This document shows positions 6,201 through 6,296 of a stretch of 6,296 nucleotides of DNA, one piece after another. Positions within the stretch are counted from its first letter, which is position 1, and each line of letters starts with the position of its first letter. The notes below the pieces were generated by a model. It saw nothing but the letters and a program-made list of their open reading frames with translations, made no database searches and was not told the origin of the DNA. Position numbers and translations under genes: made by a program. The DNA comes from Firmicutes bacterium UBA2595 (GTDB lineage: Bacteria; Bacillota; Thermincolia; Thermincolales; UBA2595): contig DDKP01000058.1 of NCBI GenBank assembly GCA_002339745.1, positions 523 through 6,818 on the forward strand, given 5' to 3'.

Positions 6201-6296
6201 TATCGCCAATAAAGTGGTGAACTGTGCTGCCTGCCACCTGGGGTCGGGACATGAAGCAGACCATACGCCTACGGGTATCCAGACCGACTGTACCAA
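3250..6296 (+). CDS. Very large secreted multiheme cytochrome with eight FlgD-type Ig domains (3' end outside window)
   Basis: The frame runs open from ATG 3250 to the window end, giving 1015 complete codons with no stop. Residues 1-28 form a Sec signal peptide (Arg5 and Lys7, hydrophobic stretch 9-24, likely cleavage after SIA at 28). Residues ~34-858 are eight tandem FlgD-type Ig domains of about 103 residues, each with an SPNP-like start, a strand of the type TISYxLSxDAKVT, a W-D core followed by an N/D-G turn, and a closing strand. From residue 860 a heme domain begins, with CxxCH first-Cys positions 864, 880, 893, 914, 944, 970 and 992; the window ends just after another Cys in the context TDCT, so an eighth motif may be cut. 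The likely role is an extracellular electron carrier whose heme domain is held away from the membrane on a long Ig rod. Whether the missing C-terminus has more hemes, a wall anchor or an S-layer domain cannot be seen. Exact substrates are unknown. Confidence 0.92.
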   Translation, partial: MTNLRYKYVFLIILTILFLATGIITSIALENNQVTELAVTPDPIKLGSTVYIKYALGQDATVTMNVYDQGGNKVRTLLNNVSKGAGPYTQTWDGKNSSGVLVPDGYYTFTVEAKNSAGTVIGYAEITKVAARVPTVSNVSASPNLFNPLLGEQTTISFDLSYEAKVTAKILLGYNTVRTLVADEEIPAGKNSIVWDGKDNNGIIVGDASYTIQIDAVSKLVSTFKSANKSATVWVEKEPPQITNFNASNNPLKLGSTKSTISYNLSENAKVTLKITDSAGNDIKVLLNGVAKNAGYNSTTWDGTNSSNVYVPEGTYNVIISAVDNFGKNSGEQALELVAAYQPSITNQNLSPNPFNPKEGPATISYTISNDAKVTVVILYGTMPVKTLVSDELQAAGPQTIGWDGTDNNGNLLGDASYYYQITAVSPTVEWFRSTVKTAFTIEKGAPYFPDLVLSPNPMKIGVDSLSIKYNLSEDATVYNEIYRGDTLIRKVVQGQSKKAGYNTDYWDGKDDAGNLVPEGTYTAKIRAVDAAGQWGQVSNDFSAGYLPQVTGMSVDPYPFNPATSLNATVSFSLSSDARVTATIFKGFLVIRTLKTDQLMSKGSYLLTWDGKDDDGLQVPDGKYTCKIEAASPTISTFKSTANADITVEAAYPSITGISTSPLVVKIGYSASIRYTLSEPATVTVQVLDSLANVVRDFRPELKANGGYFTLAWDTRDNNGQLIATGEYILRITAVDNFNKSTTERYAFKAGAVPVISDLSASPAAINASKGEQTTISFNVSEDSYVTVKILDSSNKIAKTLQSNKEQPAGPGYATWDGRNSVGDAVSGTFTFTVDASSVIGYFKASQVKGTVEVTTSVSVPDKCMDCHKSYPNSHPVGNCVGCHGDDEPIQDCAFCHPTWPSHNDGIFLVSYECTYCHNPTYNYKIPGHGDIAVVHTSPISADCQKCHNSNLTLEHPKYKYPATGAPYDCNTCHTSTVAEVVYAIANKVVNCAACHLGSGHEADHTPTGIQTDCT
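3349..5826 (+). repeat. Protein-level tandem array: 8 FlgD-type Ig domains in an alternating A-B pattern
   Basis: The core Trp of each repeat falls at residues 92, 195, 301, 403, 507, 609, 713 and 816 of the large cytochrome, a spacing of 102-106. The SPNP-like starts are at about residues 40, 142, 248, 351, 455, 555, 661 and 762. Odd repeats (A) tend to carry LKLGS/KIG after the start and AVDNFGK-like endings. Even repeats (B) tend to carry FNP (clear in 2, 4 and 6) and end in a phenylalanine-rich patch (TFKSANK, WFRSTVK, TFKSTAN, YFKASQV). The true unit is therefore a pair of about 207 residues (620 bases), present four times. Copies have diverged widely at the DNA level, so the array is old. 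Repeat 7 has lost the Gly of WDG (WDTRD). Repeat 8 lacks FNP and has a shortened turn before its closing strand (DAVSGTF in place of a PDGTY-type turn). Confidence 0.85.

Overview
The window carries three genes, all on the + strand, and every one encodes an exported or probably exported c-type multiheme cytochrome. In total 18 CxxCH heme-binding motifs are visible (3 + 8 + at least 7). Base composition is intermediate, the Shine-Dalgarno sequences are strong (AAAGGAGG, GGGAGGAGGG), and two genes start with clear Sec signal peptides followed by long runs of immunoglobulin-like domains. I infer an anaerobic, metal- or electrode-reducing type of bacterium. A Gram-positive Firmicute of the Thermincola/Carboxydothermus kind fits best, because such organisms place multiheme cytochromes in and on the cell wall. 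This taxonomic call is inference from style and not from a marker gene.

Layout. (1) Positions 1-945: the 3' part of a cytochrome gene with three widely spaced hemes near the C-terminus and a long cysteine-poor upstream portion. (2) Positions 946-1128: an intergenic region with two consecutive perfect hairpins (11-bp and 15-bp stems), which probably separates two transcription units. (3) Positions 1129-3021: a complete 630-residue secreted octaheme cytochrome with a signal peptide, three bacterial Ig-like domains, and then eight CxxCH motifs at a nearly regular spacing of about 38 residues. (4) Positions 3022-3249: an AT-rich intergenic region with a T-tract, weak promoter-like sequences, and a possible 17-codon leader reading frame whose stop overlaps the next start codon as ATGA. 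(5) Positions 3250-6296: a very large secreted cytochrome, cut off by the window end after 1015 codons. It has a signal peptide, eight tandem FlgD-type Ig domains that alternate between two subtypes (a two-domain unit of about 207 residues repeated four times), and then a dense heme domain with at least seven CxxCH motifs.

Together the genes look like part of an extracellular electron-transfer locus. The two later proteins share one plan: an export signal, a rod of beta-sandwich domains, and a C-terminal heme wire. They build the rod from different Ig families. A reasonable inference is that the rods carry the heme domains across or beyond the cell wall so that electrons can pass to an external acceptor or between cytochromes. 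The window contains no membrane quinol oxidase, maturation gene or S-layer gene that would prove this.
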